Assembly: GCA_001817615.1 (NCBI GenBank)
Contig: MHIR01000001.1
Span: forward strand, 5,146 to 15,753
DNA length: 10,608 bases
DNA from: Candidatus Buchananbacteria bacterium RIFCSPLOWO2_02_FULL_46_11b
GTDB lineage: Bacteria > Patescibacteriota > Patescibacteriia > Buchananbacterales > UBA6539
Reading direction: 5' to 3'
The notes under the pieces are model-generated. The model did not search any database. It worked only from the letters and a program-made list of their open reading frames with translations, and was not told the origin of the DNA. A program made the position numbers and the translations under genes. Numbering within the stretch: the stretch's first letter is position 1; each line of letters begins with the position of its first letter. Positions 1 to 6,605 of this stretch are shown here, piece after piece.

Positions 1-1
1 C

Positions 2-430
2 TGCCCGCCCGTAAATACCAATACGAATGAAAATGTAAATACCAACGCCAATACGAACACTAATGCCAACACCAATACCAATGCCGCGCCCCCGCCGCCT
101 CCGGCCGGAATCAGCGTGGCGCCCAGTCTGGTTAAAAAGACGCATGTAATCGGCCAAAGTTCTTGCCCTGATCCGCTAGGGAGCGTAAAGGTTACCTTGC
201 CGGTTGCCGGCACAATTGAGTTGAGCGGAATTCCGGCTTGGATTACCCGGCCTTCAATCAGCGCCGCGCCGGCTCAAACCTTTACGTTTAATCTGCAGTT
301 TAATTGCGGCATTGCCAACTTTACCACTCATGACGAAAAAGGCGTCATCAATGTCTATGCCACCGGCGCCAACGGCGAATCCTTAGGCAGTTCCTCCTTT
401 AATGTGACAATGAATATTGTAGCGCAATAA
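2..430 (+). CDS. Surface or secreted protein, C-terminal fragment with Asn-Thr linker
   Basis: The reading frame is open from the window edge to TAA at 428-430, giving the last 142 residues; the true start lies upstream. Visible residues 5-28 are twelve Asn-X dipeptides (X mostly Thr or Ala), residues 30-34 are five prolines, and a roughly 100-residue Ser/Thr/Gly/Asn-rich segment with alternating hydrophobic residues follows, ending in NVTMNIVAQ. Two cysteines (in SSCPDP and FNCGI) could form a disulfide. This looks like a flexible spacer carrying a terminal beta-sandwich domain, as in extracellular proteins; that is inference, and I do not recognise the domain family. A GTG at 116 would start inside the frame, just after the proline tract, and is not needed. 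It converges on pilT and ends at a shared terminator. Confidence 0.75.
   Translation, partial: CPPVNTNTNENVNTNANTNTNANTNTNAAPPPPPAGISVAPSLVKKTHVIGQSSCPDPLGSVKVTLPVAGTIELSGIPAWITRPSISAAPAQTFTFNLQFNCGIANFTTHDEKGVINVYATGANGESLGSSSFNVTMNIVAQ
14..85 (+). repeat. Hexanucleotide-type coding repeat (Asn-X)12
   Basis: Twelve successive 6-base units of the form AAY-RCN (mainly AATACC, AACGCC, AATACG, AATGCC) encode Asn-Thr and Asn-Ala dipeptides. The units are degenerate at third positions, so the array is not a fresh perfect microsatellite, but it keeps the reading frame and is followed directly by a proline-rich stretch (89-103). It acts as a protein linker. Confidence 0.8.
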
Positions 431-442
431 CCGAGATATAAT

Positions 443-479
443 AAAAAAACCGCCCCGATTAATTTGGGTCGGTTTTTTT
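443..479. terminator. Bidirectional intrinsic terminator between convergent genes
   Basis: Seven A (443-449) and CCG then CCC (450-455) pair with GGG (466-468), CGG (470-472) and seven T (473-479), with T469 bulged and a ten-base loop. The stem has G+C-rich pairs and a T run on either strand, so it can end the surface-protein transcript (+) and the rpmF-nusB-rnc-pilT transcript (-). It lies 13 bases after one stop codon and 31 bases after the other. Confidence 0.85.
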
Positions 480-509
480 ATTTAAACCATTATTTGCCTT
501 TTTGTTTTT

Positions 510-1550
510 TTATTCCAGCAAATCCGGGCTGGACATGTGGGCCTGGGCGGTTTCTTTGTTAATCTTGCCTTCGTTGAAGAGATTAATCAGATCCTGATCC
601 ATGGTCAGCATGCCTTCATCCGCCGAAGTCTGGATCACGGTTTTAATCTGGGCGATTTTATTTTCGCGGATTAAATTGGAGATGGCCGGCGTGTTGAGCA
701 TGATTTCGCGGGTGGCAATCCGGCCGCCTTCGGTCTTGGCGATCAATTGCTGGGAAATGACCGCTTTTAAGGTCATGGAAACCTGCAGGCGGATTTGCGA
801 CTGCTGATGCGGGGGGAAAATATCAATAATGCGGTCAATGGTCTGGGCGGTGTTGTGGGTGTGCAGGGTGGCCAAGACTAAATGGCCGGTTTCGGCCAAG
901 GTGACGGTGGCGGCAATCGTTGCCAAGTCGCGCATTTCGCCGACCATAATGACGTTTGGATCCTGGCGCAGGACGTGGATCAAAGCGCTTTCAAAAGAAA
1001 TCATGTCAGTATGCAGCTGGCGCTGCTTGACGATGCTTTTATCCGGCTGGAAGAGGAATTCAATCGGGTCTTCCAGAGTAACTATACAGGCCGAGCGGTT
1101 GTGATTGATATAATTAACCATGGCCGCCAGAGTGGTTGATTTGCCGCAGCCGGTCGGGCCGGTCAGTAAGATCAGGCCCTGATTCAAGCCTAAAAGATTA
1201 TAAGCGATTTGGGGCATGCCGATGTCTTCCATCGTCGGGATTTTGGCCGAAATGACGCGGGCGACCAGGCCGAGATTGTCTTTTTCCCAGTGCAGATTGA
1301 CGCGGAAGCGGTGGCCGCTTTTGATTTCATGGGAAAGATCAAATTCTTTTTTTGCCAAAAATATCTCCTTTTGCTTTTCGGAAAGCATCGGATAAATTAA
1401 ATCTTGGGCCGCTTTGCCGGAGATTTTTCCGGCGTCTTTTTCCGGCGTTAATTTGCCGTCAATTCTTAAAAACGGCGGCAGGCCGACAACGAGGTGTAAA
1501 TCCGAGGCATTTTTTTCTACGGCGAGTTTGAATAAATCGTCTATGGTCAT
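510..1550 (-). CDS. pilT: Type IV pilus retraction ATPase PilT
   Basis: Hexameric cytoplasmic ATPase that depolymerises type IV pili for twitching, adhesion and DNA uptake. With the start at 1550 it has 346 residues, close to usual PilT length. Visible motifs: Walker A GPTGCGKST (131-139), Asp box TLEDPIEF (158-165), Walker B IMVGEMRD (201-208), His box TGHLVLATLHTHNT (221-234), and the C-terminal AISNLIRE (289-296), where the family has AIRNLIRE. An in-frame ATG at 1592 would add 14 residues, but these come from the intergenic repeat and are not PilT-like, so I prefer 1550 (MTIDDLFKLA). It is last in the rpmF-nusB-rnc-pilT run, 92 bases after rnc. PilU is possible, but the C-terminal motif favours PilT. 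No pilB, pilC or pilin gene is in view. Confidence 0.93.
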   Translation of the reverse strand: MTIDDLFKLAVEKNASDLHLVVGLPPFLRIDGKLTPEKDAGKISGKAAQDLIYPMLSEKQKEIFLAKKEFDLSHEIKSGHRFRVNLHWEKDNLGLVARVISAKIPTMEDIGMPQIAYNLLGLNQGLILLTGPTGCGKSTTLAAMVNYINHNRSACIVTLEDPIEFLFQPDKSIVKQRQLHTDMISFESALIHVLRQDPNVIMVGEMRDLATIAATVTLAETGHLVLATLHTHNTAQTIDRIIDIFPPHQQSQIRLQVSMTLKAVISQQLIAKTEGGRIATREIMLNTPAISNLIRENKIAQIKTVIQTSADEGMLTMDQDLINLFNEGKINKETAQAHMSSPDLLE

Positions 1551-1570
1551 ATGGAGTATTTTAGTTATAA

Positions 1571-1637
1571 GCAAGATAGGCGAGATAAGCAAGATAAGAG
1601 TTAAACTTTGTTCTTATCTTGCTAAAAACTTATCTTG
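1571..1637. repeat. Word-repeat hairpin between rnc and pilT
   Basis: Positions 1588-1599 and 1612-1623 form a perfect 12-bp stem with a 12-base loop. Each side also holds further copies of the same word: GCAAGATAG at 1571, GAGATAAGC at 1582, and the complement CTTATCTTG at both 1613-1621 and 1629-1637, so several pairing registers are possible. Neither strand shows a T run directly after the stem, so it is not a classical terminator; an RNA-processing or stability element in the rnc-pilT message is an inference. Confidence 0.65.
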
Positions 1638-1642
1638 TTTTA

Positions 1643-2335
1643 TTACTCCCAGCCCTTTTCCTTAAGGCCTTGGGCGGCGGCGTCGGTTTGAGCTTCCTGT
1701 TTAGACGAGCCAATGCCTTGGGCAATCAAATCATCGTCCAAATAAACGCCCACTTCAAATTTTTTATCATGATCCGGGCCGCTTTCTTTTATAACTTTGT
1801 AGGTCGGCGTCACGCCCATTTTATCCTGGGCCATTTCCTGGAATTTACTTTTGGCGTCAACGTAGAGCTGATGAGCCAGAATATAAGGCAGTTCCGGCAA
1901 TAAAAATTCAGTGATGAAATCTTTGGCCGGCCGGTAGCCGCCGTCAAGATAAATCGCGCCGGCCAAAGCCTCGTAGCAATTGGCCAAAATATAACCCCGG
2001 GCCTTGCTGTTTTTATCTTTGGCTTCGCCCCGGCTCAAATAGAGGTAATCTTCCAAGCCCAGCGTGCCGGCCAGCTTAGCCAGCATTTGAGCGTTGACGA
2101 GGCTGGCGCGCCAATTGGTCAATTCGCCCTCGGGATTGGGGTAATTATTATAAAGATACTCGGTCACGACGAGTTCCAAAACCGCGTCGCCCAAGAATTC
2201 CAGCCGCTCATTATGGCCCAGTTCAAATTCGGGATTTTCGTTGATATAAGAGCGGTGGACAAAAGCCTGTTTGAGCAGGTTCTGGTCTTTTAATTTGATT
2301 TTCAGCTTTTTTTCAAGCAAAGAGAAGTCTTTCAT
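1643..2335 (-). CDS. rnc: Ribonuclease III
   Basis: Endonuclease cleaving double-stranded RNA, with roles in rRNA processing and mRNA decay. The 230 residues match the bacterial family length. The catalytic domain covers about 5-150, with signature NERLEFLGDAVLELV (42-56) holding E43, E46 and D50, and a second helix ANCYEALAGAIYLDGG (118-133) with catalytic E122. The double-stranded RNA binding domain is about 157-228. The residue aligning with E. coli Asp114 is Asn119 (codon AAT at 1981-1979), one base from Asp. The start is the only plausible ATG before the conserved domain; no Shine-Dalgarno sequence precedes it. It is third in the rpmF-nusB-rnc-pilT run, with hairpins in both flanking gaps. 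Confidence 0.96.
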   Translation of the reverse strand: MKDFSLLEKKLKIKLKDQNLLKQAFVHRSYINENPEFELGHNERLEFLGDAVLELVVTEYLYNNYPNPEGELTNWRASLVNAQMLAKLAGTLGLEDYLYLSRGEAKDKNSKARGYILANCYEALAGAIYLDGGYRPAKDFITEFLLPELPYILAHQLYVDAKSKFQEMAQDKMGVTPTYKVIKESGPDHDKKFEVGVYLDDDLIAQGIGSSKQEAQTDAAAQGLKEKGWE

Positions 2336-2396
2336 TGGTTTGGAGAGGCGTCCGGAGAACTGAAAAACTATTATTTAGCGTTCCAGTTTCCCGCCA

Positions 2397-2485
2397 CCTA
2401 GTTTAGGTTGCCAGGTTGTCAGCCCGCCTCGACTCGCCTTAGTTAAATCATTGGTGAGTCAAGGCGGGCTGACCACATGGCTAGG
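2397..2485. repeat. Inverted repeat between nusB and rnc
   Basis: Positions 2418-2438 and 2453-2473 are 21-base arms with two mismatches (2430/2461 and 2436/2455), one of which is a G-U wobble in each strand's RNA; the loop is 14 bases. Weaker outer pairing extends it (CCTAG at 2397-2401 with CTAGG at 2481-2485), so the nusB stop codon (2481-2483) lies in the stem. No T run follows on the minus strand. The left arm resembles 10034-10054 in the ftsH leader (18 of 21 bases identical), so both may belong to one dispersed family. Confidence 0.7.
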
Positions 2486-2933
2486 CTGAAGTTTGTTTTG
2501 CGTCAGCGGCCGGGTTCTTGTCTCCCAGCTCTTTATAAATCGTTCCCAAAACGCCGTTGACGAATTTGCCGGACGATTCGCCGCCGAAAGTTTTAGCCAG
2601 TTCAATCGCTTCGTTAATCGCGACTTTTTCCGGAATCTCGGGATCAAACTTTAATTCCTGGATGCCGATTCTCAAAACATTGCGGTCAACGATGGTAATT
2701 TGTTCAAGCGGCCATTCGGGCGCGTACTTGGCAATCAGCCCGTCAATTTCCGGCTGATTTTTAATCACGCCTAAAACCAGCTGTTCAATAAAGCCTTTAT
2801 CGTCAAACTGGGGCGCGAATTCTTTCAAATTGCGGCCGACAATATTGGGCAGGTCGTTTTCCTGCCGGCCGTTGAAATCCCACTGGTAGAGACTTTGAAG
2901 AGCGATAGTGCGGGCGAGATGGCGGTTGGACAT
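2481..2933 (-). CDS. nusB: Transcription antitermination protein NusB
   Basis: All-helical RNA-binding protein that joins NusE (S10) on boxA RNA to support transcription of rRNA operons. The 150-residue length fits the family. The N-terminus SNRHLARTIALQSLYQWDF (2-20), the central APEWPLEQITIVDRNVLRI (71-89) and the C-terminal VAINEAIELAKTFGGESSGK (104-123) followed by FVNGVLGTIYKEL are the diagnostic NusB segments. The tail after 136 (DKNPAADAKQTSA) is variable and probably disordered. The start is the ATG directly before SNRHLAR; the upstream bases CTCACTAACTCT offer no clear ribosome binding site. The gene sits 66 bases after rpmF and 145 bases before rnc, each gap containing a hairpin. 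No frame damage is visible. Confidence 0.95.
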   Translation of the reverse strand: MSNRHLARTIALQSLYQWDFNGRQENDLPNIVGRNLKEFAPQFDDKGFIEQLVLGVIKNQPEIDGLIAKYAPEWPLEQITIVDRNVLRIGIQELKFDPEIPEKVAINEAIELAKTFGGESSGKFVNGVLGTIYKELGDKNPAADAKQTSA

Positions 2934-2937
2934 AGAG

Positions 2938-2998
2938 TTAGTGAGTAGGTTGTAGTGAGTAGTGAGCGTAAAATTAAGATTCTGCTCACTACTTACTA
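2938..2998. repeat. TAGTGAG word-repeat hairpin between rpmF and nusB
   Basis: TAGTGAGTAGTGAGC (2953-2967) pairs with GCTCACTACTTACTA (2984-2998) with one mismatch, making a 15-bp stem with a 16-base loop. An extra copy of the word TTAGTGAGTAG lies at 2938-2948, so the arm can slip between registers. The hairpin occupies nearly the whole rpmF-nusB gap and ends two bases from the rpmF stop codon. No T run follows on the minus strand, so readthrough into nusB is expected. Confidence 0.65.
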
Positions 2999-2999
2999 T

Positions 3000-3200
3000 T
3001 TATTTATTTTCTTTTTTCTTTTTCATCTTTAATTTAATTCTCTCTTTGCCTTTATAGCTGCCGCAGGCCGGGCAGACCTGATGGGGCCGGGTCGGCCGGG
3101 AGCACTTCGGGCATTTAATTAAAACCGGCTTAACCAAAGCCGCGTGGGATCGGCCGCGCTTGCCTTTTGACTGGCTTCGTCTTTTAGGAGGGACGGGCAT
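3000..3200 (-). CDS. rpmF: 50S ribosomal protein L32
   Basis: Small zinc-ribbon protein of the large ribosomal subunit. The 66 residues fit the usual 55-65. The N-terminus MPVPPKRRSQSKGKRGRSH is the classic L32 start. Four cysteines in two CxxC pairs, CPKC (30-33) and CPAC (43-46), form the zinc site, so this is the zinc-binding form. The C-terminus is a Lys/Glu tail. The ATG at 3200 is fixed by the conserved N-terminus. It is the first gene of the rpmF-nusB-rnc-pilT run, with a good promoter about 36 bases upstream. In many bacteria rpmF is followed by plsX and fab genes and then rnc; here those lipid genes are absent. Confidence 0.96.
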   Translation of the reverse strand: MPVPPKRRSQSKGKRGRSHAALVKPVLIKCPKCSRPTRPHQVCPACGSYKGKERIKLKMKKKKENK

Positions 3201-3235
3201 AAGGTGATGTAATTATGGTTAGTTAGTTTAATTGT

Positions 3236-3264
3236 ATTTTACTTGATTTATGGGGTTTTGGCAA
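3236..3264 (-). promoter_or_regulatory. Promoter for rpmF-nusB-rnc-pilT
   Basis: On the minus strand TTGCCA (3264-3259) and TAAAAT (3241-3236) are separated by exactly 17 bases; each differs from the sigma-70 type consensus at one position. Transcription would begin near 3229, giving an untranslated leader of about 29 bases. The hexamers are identical to those of the promoter at 7426-7454. Confidence 0.7.
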
Positions 3265-3282
3265 ATAAATAAGTTAAAAGAA

Positions 3283-3351
3283 CAAGAGAACAAAAGAACA
3301 TTAAAACAAAAGAATTCAACGAGTTTGTTCCCTTGTTCTTTTGTTCTCTTG
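3283..3351 (-). terminator. Hairpin after gyrA, probable terminator
   Basis: An 18-bp perfect stem joins 3283-3300 and 3334-3351 around a 33-base loop. The arms are made of the repeated words GAACAA, GAACAAAA and their complements, and the loop holds more such words. It lies 20 bases after the gyrA stop codon; on the minus strand the stem is followed by TTCTTTTAACTTATTTATT, a broken T-rich stretch. Position between the gyrA end and the rpmF promoter supports a terminator role, though the long A/T-rich stem and loop are unusual for one. Confidence 0.55.
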
Positions 3352-3371
3352 TTTTACTGTTTATTTTTTGC

Positions 3372-5909
3372 CTAAATAAACGTCACCGACGCCACTTTAT
3401 CGTTATCTTCCTTAAATCTCATCAATCTTACGCCCTGGGTGGCCCGGCCGGCGACATTGACCGATTTCAGCGGCAGGCGGATGACCTGGCCTTTGGCCGA
3501 AATAATGATCATATCTTCTTCCACGGCCTTGGCATTGACAATGGTGGCGGCGACGATATGGCCGGTCTTAGGCGTAATTTTGGCCGTCTTTATCCCCGAA
3601 CCGCCGCGGCCCTGGGTTTTATAGAAAGACAGGTGGCTGCGCTTGCCATAGCCGTTGGCCATGACGGTTAAAAGCTGGCCGGCATTGATTAAAGCCGAAT
3701 CAACAATATCCAGGCTGACAATCCGGTCGGCGCCTTTCAGCCGCACGCCCCGCACGCCGGCCGCGGCCCGGCCCATGGGCCGGACTTGGCCTTCTTTAAA
3801 TCTGATGGCCTGGCCCAGGGCCGTGACTAAAATAATTTCGTCTTTGCCGGTGGAAGGCTTGACCCATTCCAGCTCGTCGTTTTTCCTCAGGCGGATGGCA
3901 ATCAAACCGGAACGGCGGATATTGTCAAAATCGGACAAATTGACTTTTTTGATGTTGCCTTTGGATGTCACCATGACTAAAAATTTGTAATCGCCCAGCT
4001 CCGACATCGGCAGGGCGGCTGAAATTTTTTCGTCCGGCGCCAGTTGCAGGAAATTGACGATTGCCTGGCCCTTGGAAGTTCTTGAACCTTTGGGAATATC
4101 GTAGGCTTTGAGCTCAAACACCCGGCCCTTGGTCGTAAAGAAAAGAATATCGGAATGGGTGGTGGTGGAAAAGAATTGTTCAACCACGTCTTCTTCTTTG
4201 GTGGTCAGGCCGACGACGCCCTTGCCGCCGCGGCTTTGGGTTTTAAAGGTCTCCGGCGGCAGGCGCTTGATGTAGCCGTCTTTGGTCAGAGTGACAATCG
4301 TATCTTCATCCGGAATCAGGTCTTCGGCCGTGAAATCCTTGACGCCATGGGAAACAATCTGGGTTCTCCTCTCGTCGCCGTATTTATCCCTCAATTCCGC
4401 CAGTTCTTTTTTAATGATATTTGAAATCTTGGCGGCGGATTTCAAAATTGATTCCAATTCTTTGATTAAATCCATTTTTTCCTTCAATTCCTGCTCAATT
4501 TTCAGCCGTTCCATGCTAGCCAGCTGCTGCAGCTTCATTTCCAAAATCGCCACGGCCTGCCGCTCGCTTAGTTTGAATTTTTTAATCAAATTAATTTTGG
4601 CGATCTCTTTGTCTCTTGACTGCTTGATGGTTTTGATGATCTGGTCGATTTTGGCCAGCGCCATTTTTAAGCCCTGTAGGATATGGGCGCGGTCTTTGGC
4701 TTTGGCCAGATCATATTCGGTCCGCAGGCGGATGATGGTCTGGCGGTGCTTGATGTATTCCTCCAGGATCATCTTCAGGGTCAAAACCCGGGGCTGAATG
4801 CCGTCAATTAAGGCCAGCATGTTGGAATGAAAAGTCGTCTGCAATTCCGTAAGCTTGAAAAGCGTATTCAAAACTTTTTTCGGATAGGCGTCTTTTTTCA
4901 ATTCAATAACCACCCGCACGCCTTCTTTGGACGATTCGTCGCGCAAGTCCTTGATGCCGTCAATTTTTTTGTCTCTCACTAAATCGGCGATTTTTTCCAG
5001 AAGCGCGGCTTTATTGACCTGATAAGGAACTTCGGACACGATAATATTAAAAGCTTCGCCTTTGGCTTCCACAATCTCGGCCTTGGCCCGCAGGACAATG
5101 CCGCCCTTGCCCGTGGCGTAAGTCTGTTTAATCGCGCTATTGTCGTAAATAATGCCGCCGGTCGGAAAATCCGGGCCTTTGATGAATTCAATCAGGTCGT
5201 CAATATTGGCGCCGGGATGGTCAATTAAATGGATAGTCCCATTGATGATTTCCGTTAAATTATGCGGCGCGATGGAAGTTGCCATGCCCACGGCAATGCC
5301 CATGGTGCCGTTTAAAAGCAGATTGGGCAGTTTGGCCGGCATGACCGTCGGCTCTTTGTGGCTGCCGTCGTAATTAGGCGTGAATTTAACGGTGTCTTTT
5401 TCAATATCCAAAAGCATTTCTTCGGAAATCCCGGCCAGTTTGGCTTCAGTATAGCGCATGGCGGCCGCCGAATCGCCGTCCATTGAACCGAAGTTGCCCT
5501 GGCCTTTGACCAGCGGATAGCGCAAAGAAAAATCCTGGGCCATTCTGACCATGGAATCGTAAACCGCGACATCGCCGTGGGGGTGGTATTTGCCCAAGAC
5601 TTCGCCGACGACGGTGGCGGATTTCCGGAATTTGGCCTGGGGCCTTAGGCCGATGCTCCACATGGCGTAAAGAATGCGGCGGTGGACCGGCTTTAAGCCG
5701 TCGCGGACATCCGGCAGGGCGCGGGCGACAATGACCGACATGGCGTAATCCAGGTAGGACTCCTGCATTTCTTCGGAAATCGGCCGCTGGACCAATTTGC
5801 CGATGCCGATTTTTTCGGCGGAAAATTTATTCTCGCCGGCCTTGTTATCAGCCGATTTTTTGTCTTCCGGGTTTGATTTTTTTCCCAGTCTCCTTATTCT
5901 TTTTATCAT
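3372..5909 (-). CDS. gyrA: DNA gyrase subunit A
   Basis: Subunit A of the ATP-dependent type IIA topoisomerase that introduces negative supercoils; it cuts and rejoins DNA. Length is 845 residues. The breakage-reunion domain (about 40-525) has the catalytic Arg-Tyr in SAAAMRYTEAKL (R152, Y153) and the quinolone region KYHPHGDVAVYD, where E. coli Ser83 is Val (V114) while Asp87 is kept (D118). A coiled-coil arm lies around 385-510. The C-terminal beta-pinwheel carries the GyrA box as QSRGGKG (558-564, usual QRRGGKG) and a degenerate later copy TQGRGGSG (765-772), favouring gyrase over ParC. About 30 charged residues precede the usual N-terminus. A PVS ATG at 5909 precedes this extension; a later start is possible. 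I found no strong promoter in the 63-base upstream gap, so expression from the promoter at 7426-7454 is likely. Confidence 0.95.
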   Translation of the reverse strand: MIKRIRRLGKKSNPEDKKSADNKAGENKFSAEKIGIGKLVQRPISEEMQESYLDYAMSVIVARALPDVRDGLKPVHRRILYAMWSIGLRPQAKFRKSATVVGEVLGKYHPHGDVAVYDSMVRMAQDFSLRYPLVKGQGNFGSMDGDSAAAMRYTEAKLAGISEEMLLDIEKDTVKFTPNYDGSHKEPTVMPAKLPNLLLNGTMGIAVGMATSIAPHNLTEIINGTIHLIDHPGANIDDLIEFIKGPDFPTGGIIYDNSAIKQTYATGKGGIVLRAKAEIVEAKGEAFNIIVSEVPYQVNKAALLEKIADLVRDKKIDGIKDLRDESSKEGVRVVIELKKDAYPKKVLNTLFKLTELQTTFHSNMLALIDGIQPRVLTLKMILEEYIKHRQTIIRLRTEYDLAKAKDRAHILQGLKMALAKIDQIIKTIKQSRDKEIAKINLIKKFKLSERQAVAILEMKLQQLASMERLKIEQELKEKMDLIKELESILKSAAKISNIIKKELAELRDKYGDERRTQIVSHGVKDFTAEDLIPDEDTIVTLTKDGYIKRLPPETFKTQSRGGKGVVGLTTKEEDVVEQFFSTTTHSDILFFTTKGRVFELKAYDIPKGSRTSKGQAIVNFLQLAPDEKISAALPMSELGDYKFLVMVTSKGNIKKVNLSDFDNIRRSGLIAIRLRKNDELEWVKPSTGKDEIILVTALGQAIRFKEGQVRPMGRAAAGVRGVRLKGADRIVSLDIVDSALINAGQLLTVMANGYGKRSHLSFYKTQGRGGSGIKTAKITPKTGHIVAATIVNAKAVEEDMIIISAKGQVIRLPLKSVNVAGRATQGVRLMRFKEDNDKVASVTFI

Positions 5910-5972
5910 AAGATGGATTTTATATTAAGTGTTATGCTGGTTAAGCGCTCTTATAAAATTTTCATGAAATAC

Positions 5973-6599
5973 TTATTCTAGCAATTCAAAAGTATCAATC
6001 ACTAAATCCGAAGTCGTATTATTAATATAATCAAATATTATCAGTTGTCCTTCAGCTATCGGCCAGTATTTTTCGGCGTTCGGCAGATTCAGAATCTCTG
6101 TCGTGGAAGCGTATTTTTTAACGGCCACCAAATCGGCTGAATCGCCCGGCGCCCGGAAGCTTACAATCAGCCCCTGGCCCTTTGGCGCAAGAATCGCTTG
6201 CCAATCGCCGGGATGTTTAAGCTGGAAATTGTAATTATTATCAAGATAGATCTGCCAATCTCCGGTTTCTTTGGCAATCAGCTTCTTTTTTAATTTTTCA
6301 ATGTCGGCGTCGGATAATTCAGTTGCGCCGTTTTGGCCGGCAACTTGATTTATCCGATTTTTCGCCTCGCCGAGGTAATTTTTAGTTTCACCCAGAAAAT
6401 TTTCCAAGTCTTTTTTAATAGTTTCAAATTTTTTGTCTTCGGCGCTCTCTTGGGGCCGGGCCAGAATATTTTTTAAGGAAAGCAGCCAAAAAGAAACAAT
6501 CATGATCATTAACCCGGCAATCACGGCGGTAAATATCATTTTTCTGGTATTTTTCGGCAATCCCGCCAGCCAGTTTTTTCCAAAGTTTTTCTCTGGCAT
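5973..6599 (-). CDS. Membrane-anchored protein of unknown function
   Basis: 208 residues. A short basic N-terminus (1-20) precedes one transmembrane helix (about 21-41, IFTAVIAGLMIMIVSFWLL), followed by a charged helical region (about 52-112, many Lys/Glu) and a C-terminal compact domain (about 114-208) beginning WQIYLDNNYNFQLKHPGDWQ. The Y-x-N-F-x-L-x-H-P-x-W pattern resembles the opening of PsbP-like or lipoprotein-type domains that follow a membrane anchor in small-genome bacteria, but this is only a resemblance. The positive-inside rule would place the helical and C-terminal parts outside the cytoplasm. The gene starts 6 bases after the UlaG-like gene and is clearly cotranscribed with it; gyrA follows after 63 bases. 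Function unknown. Confidence 0.8.
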   Translation of the reverse strand: MPEKNFGKNWLAGLPKNTRKMIFTAVIAGLMIMIVSFWLLSLKNILARPQESAEDKKFETIKKDLENFLGETKNYLGEAKNRINQVAGQNGATELSDADIEKLKKKLIAKETGDWQIYLDNNYNFQLKHPGDWQAILAPKGQGLIVSFRAPGDSADLVAVKKYASTTEILNLPNAEKYWPIAEGQLIIFDYINNTTSDLVIDTFELLE

Positions 6600-6605
6600 C
6601 TTAGT

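Noticed and set aside
1551..1592. PilT start at 1592 with 14 more residues
   Set aside because: The extra residues derive from the intergenic CAAGATAAG repeat and do not resemble PilT; the start at 1550 matches the family N-terminus.
3276..3356. A CRISPR array from the repeated GAACAAAA words
   Set aside because: Repeats are 6-10 bases, unevenly spaced and arranged as complementary arms; there are no spacers or cas genes.
4282..4797. A 171-codon plus-strand frame opposite gyrA
   Set aside because: Lies fully antisense to well-conserved gyrA; composition is that of a shadow frame rich in Ser, Ile and Leu.
5910..5972. A dedicated gyrA promoter (TATAAA at about 5917-5922 on the minus strand)
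   Set aside because: No -35 at 16-18 bases, and initiation would fall on the start codon; possible but not supported enough to list.
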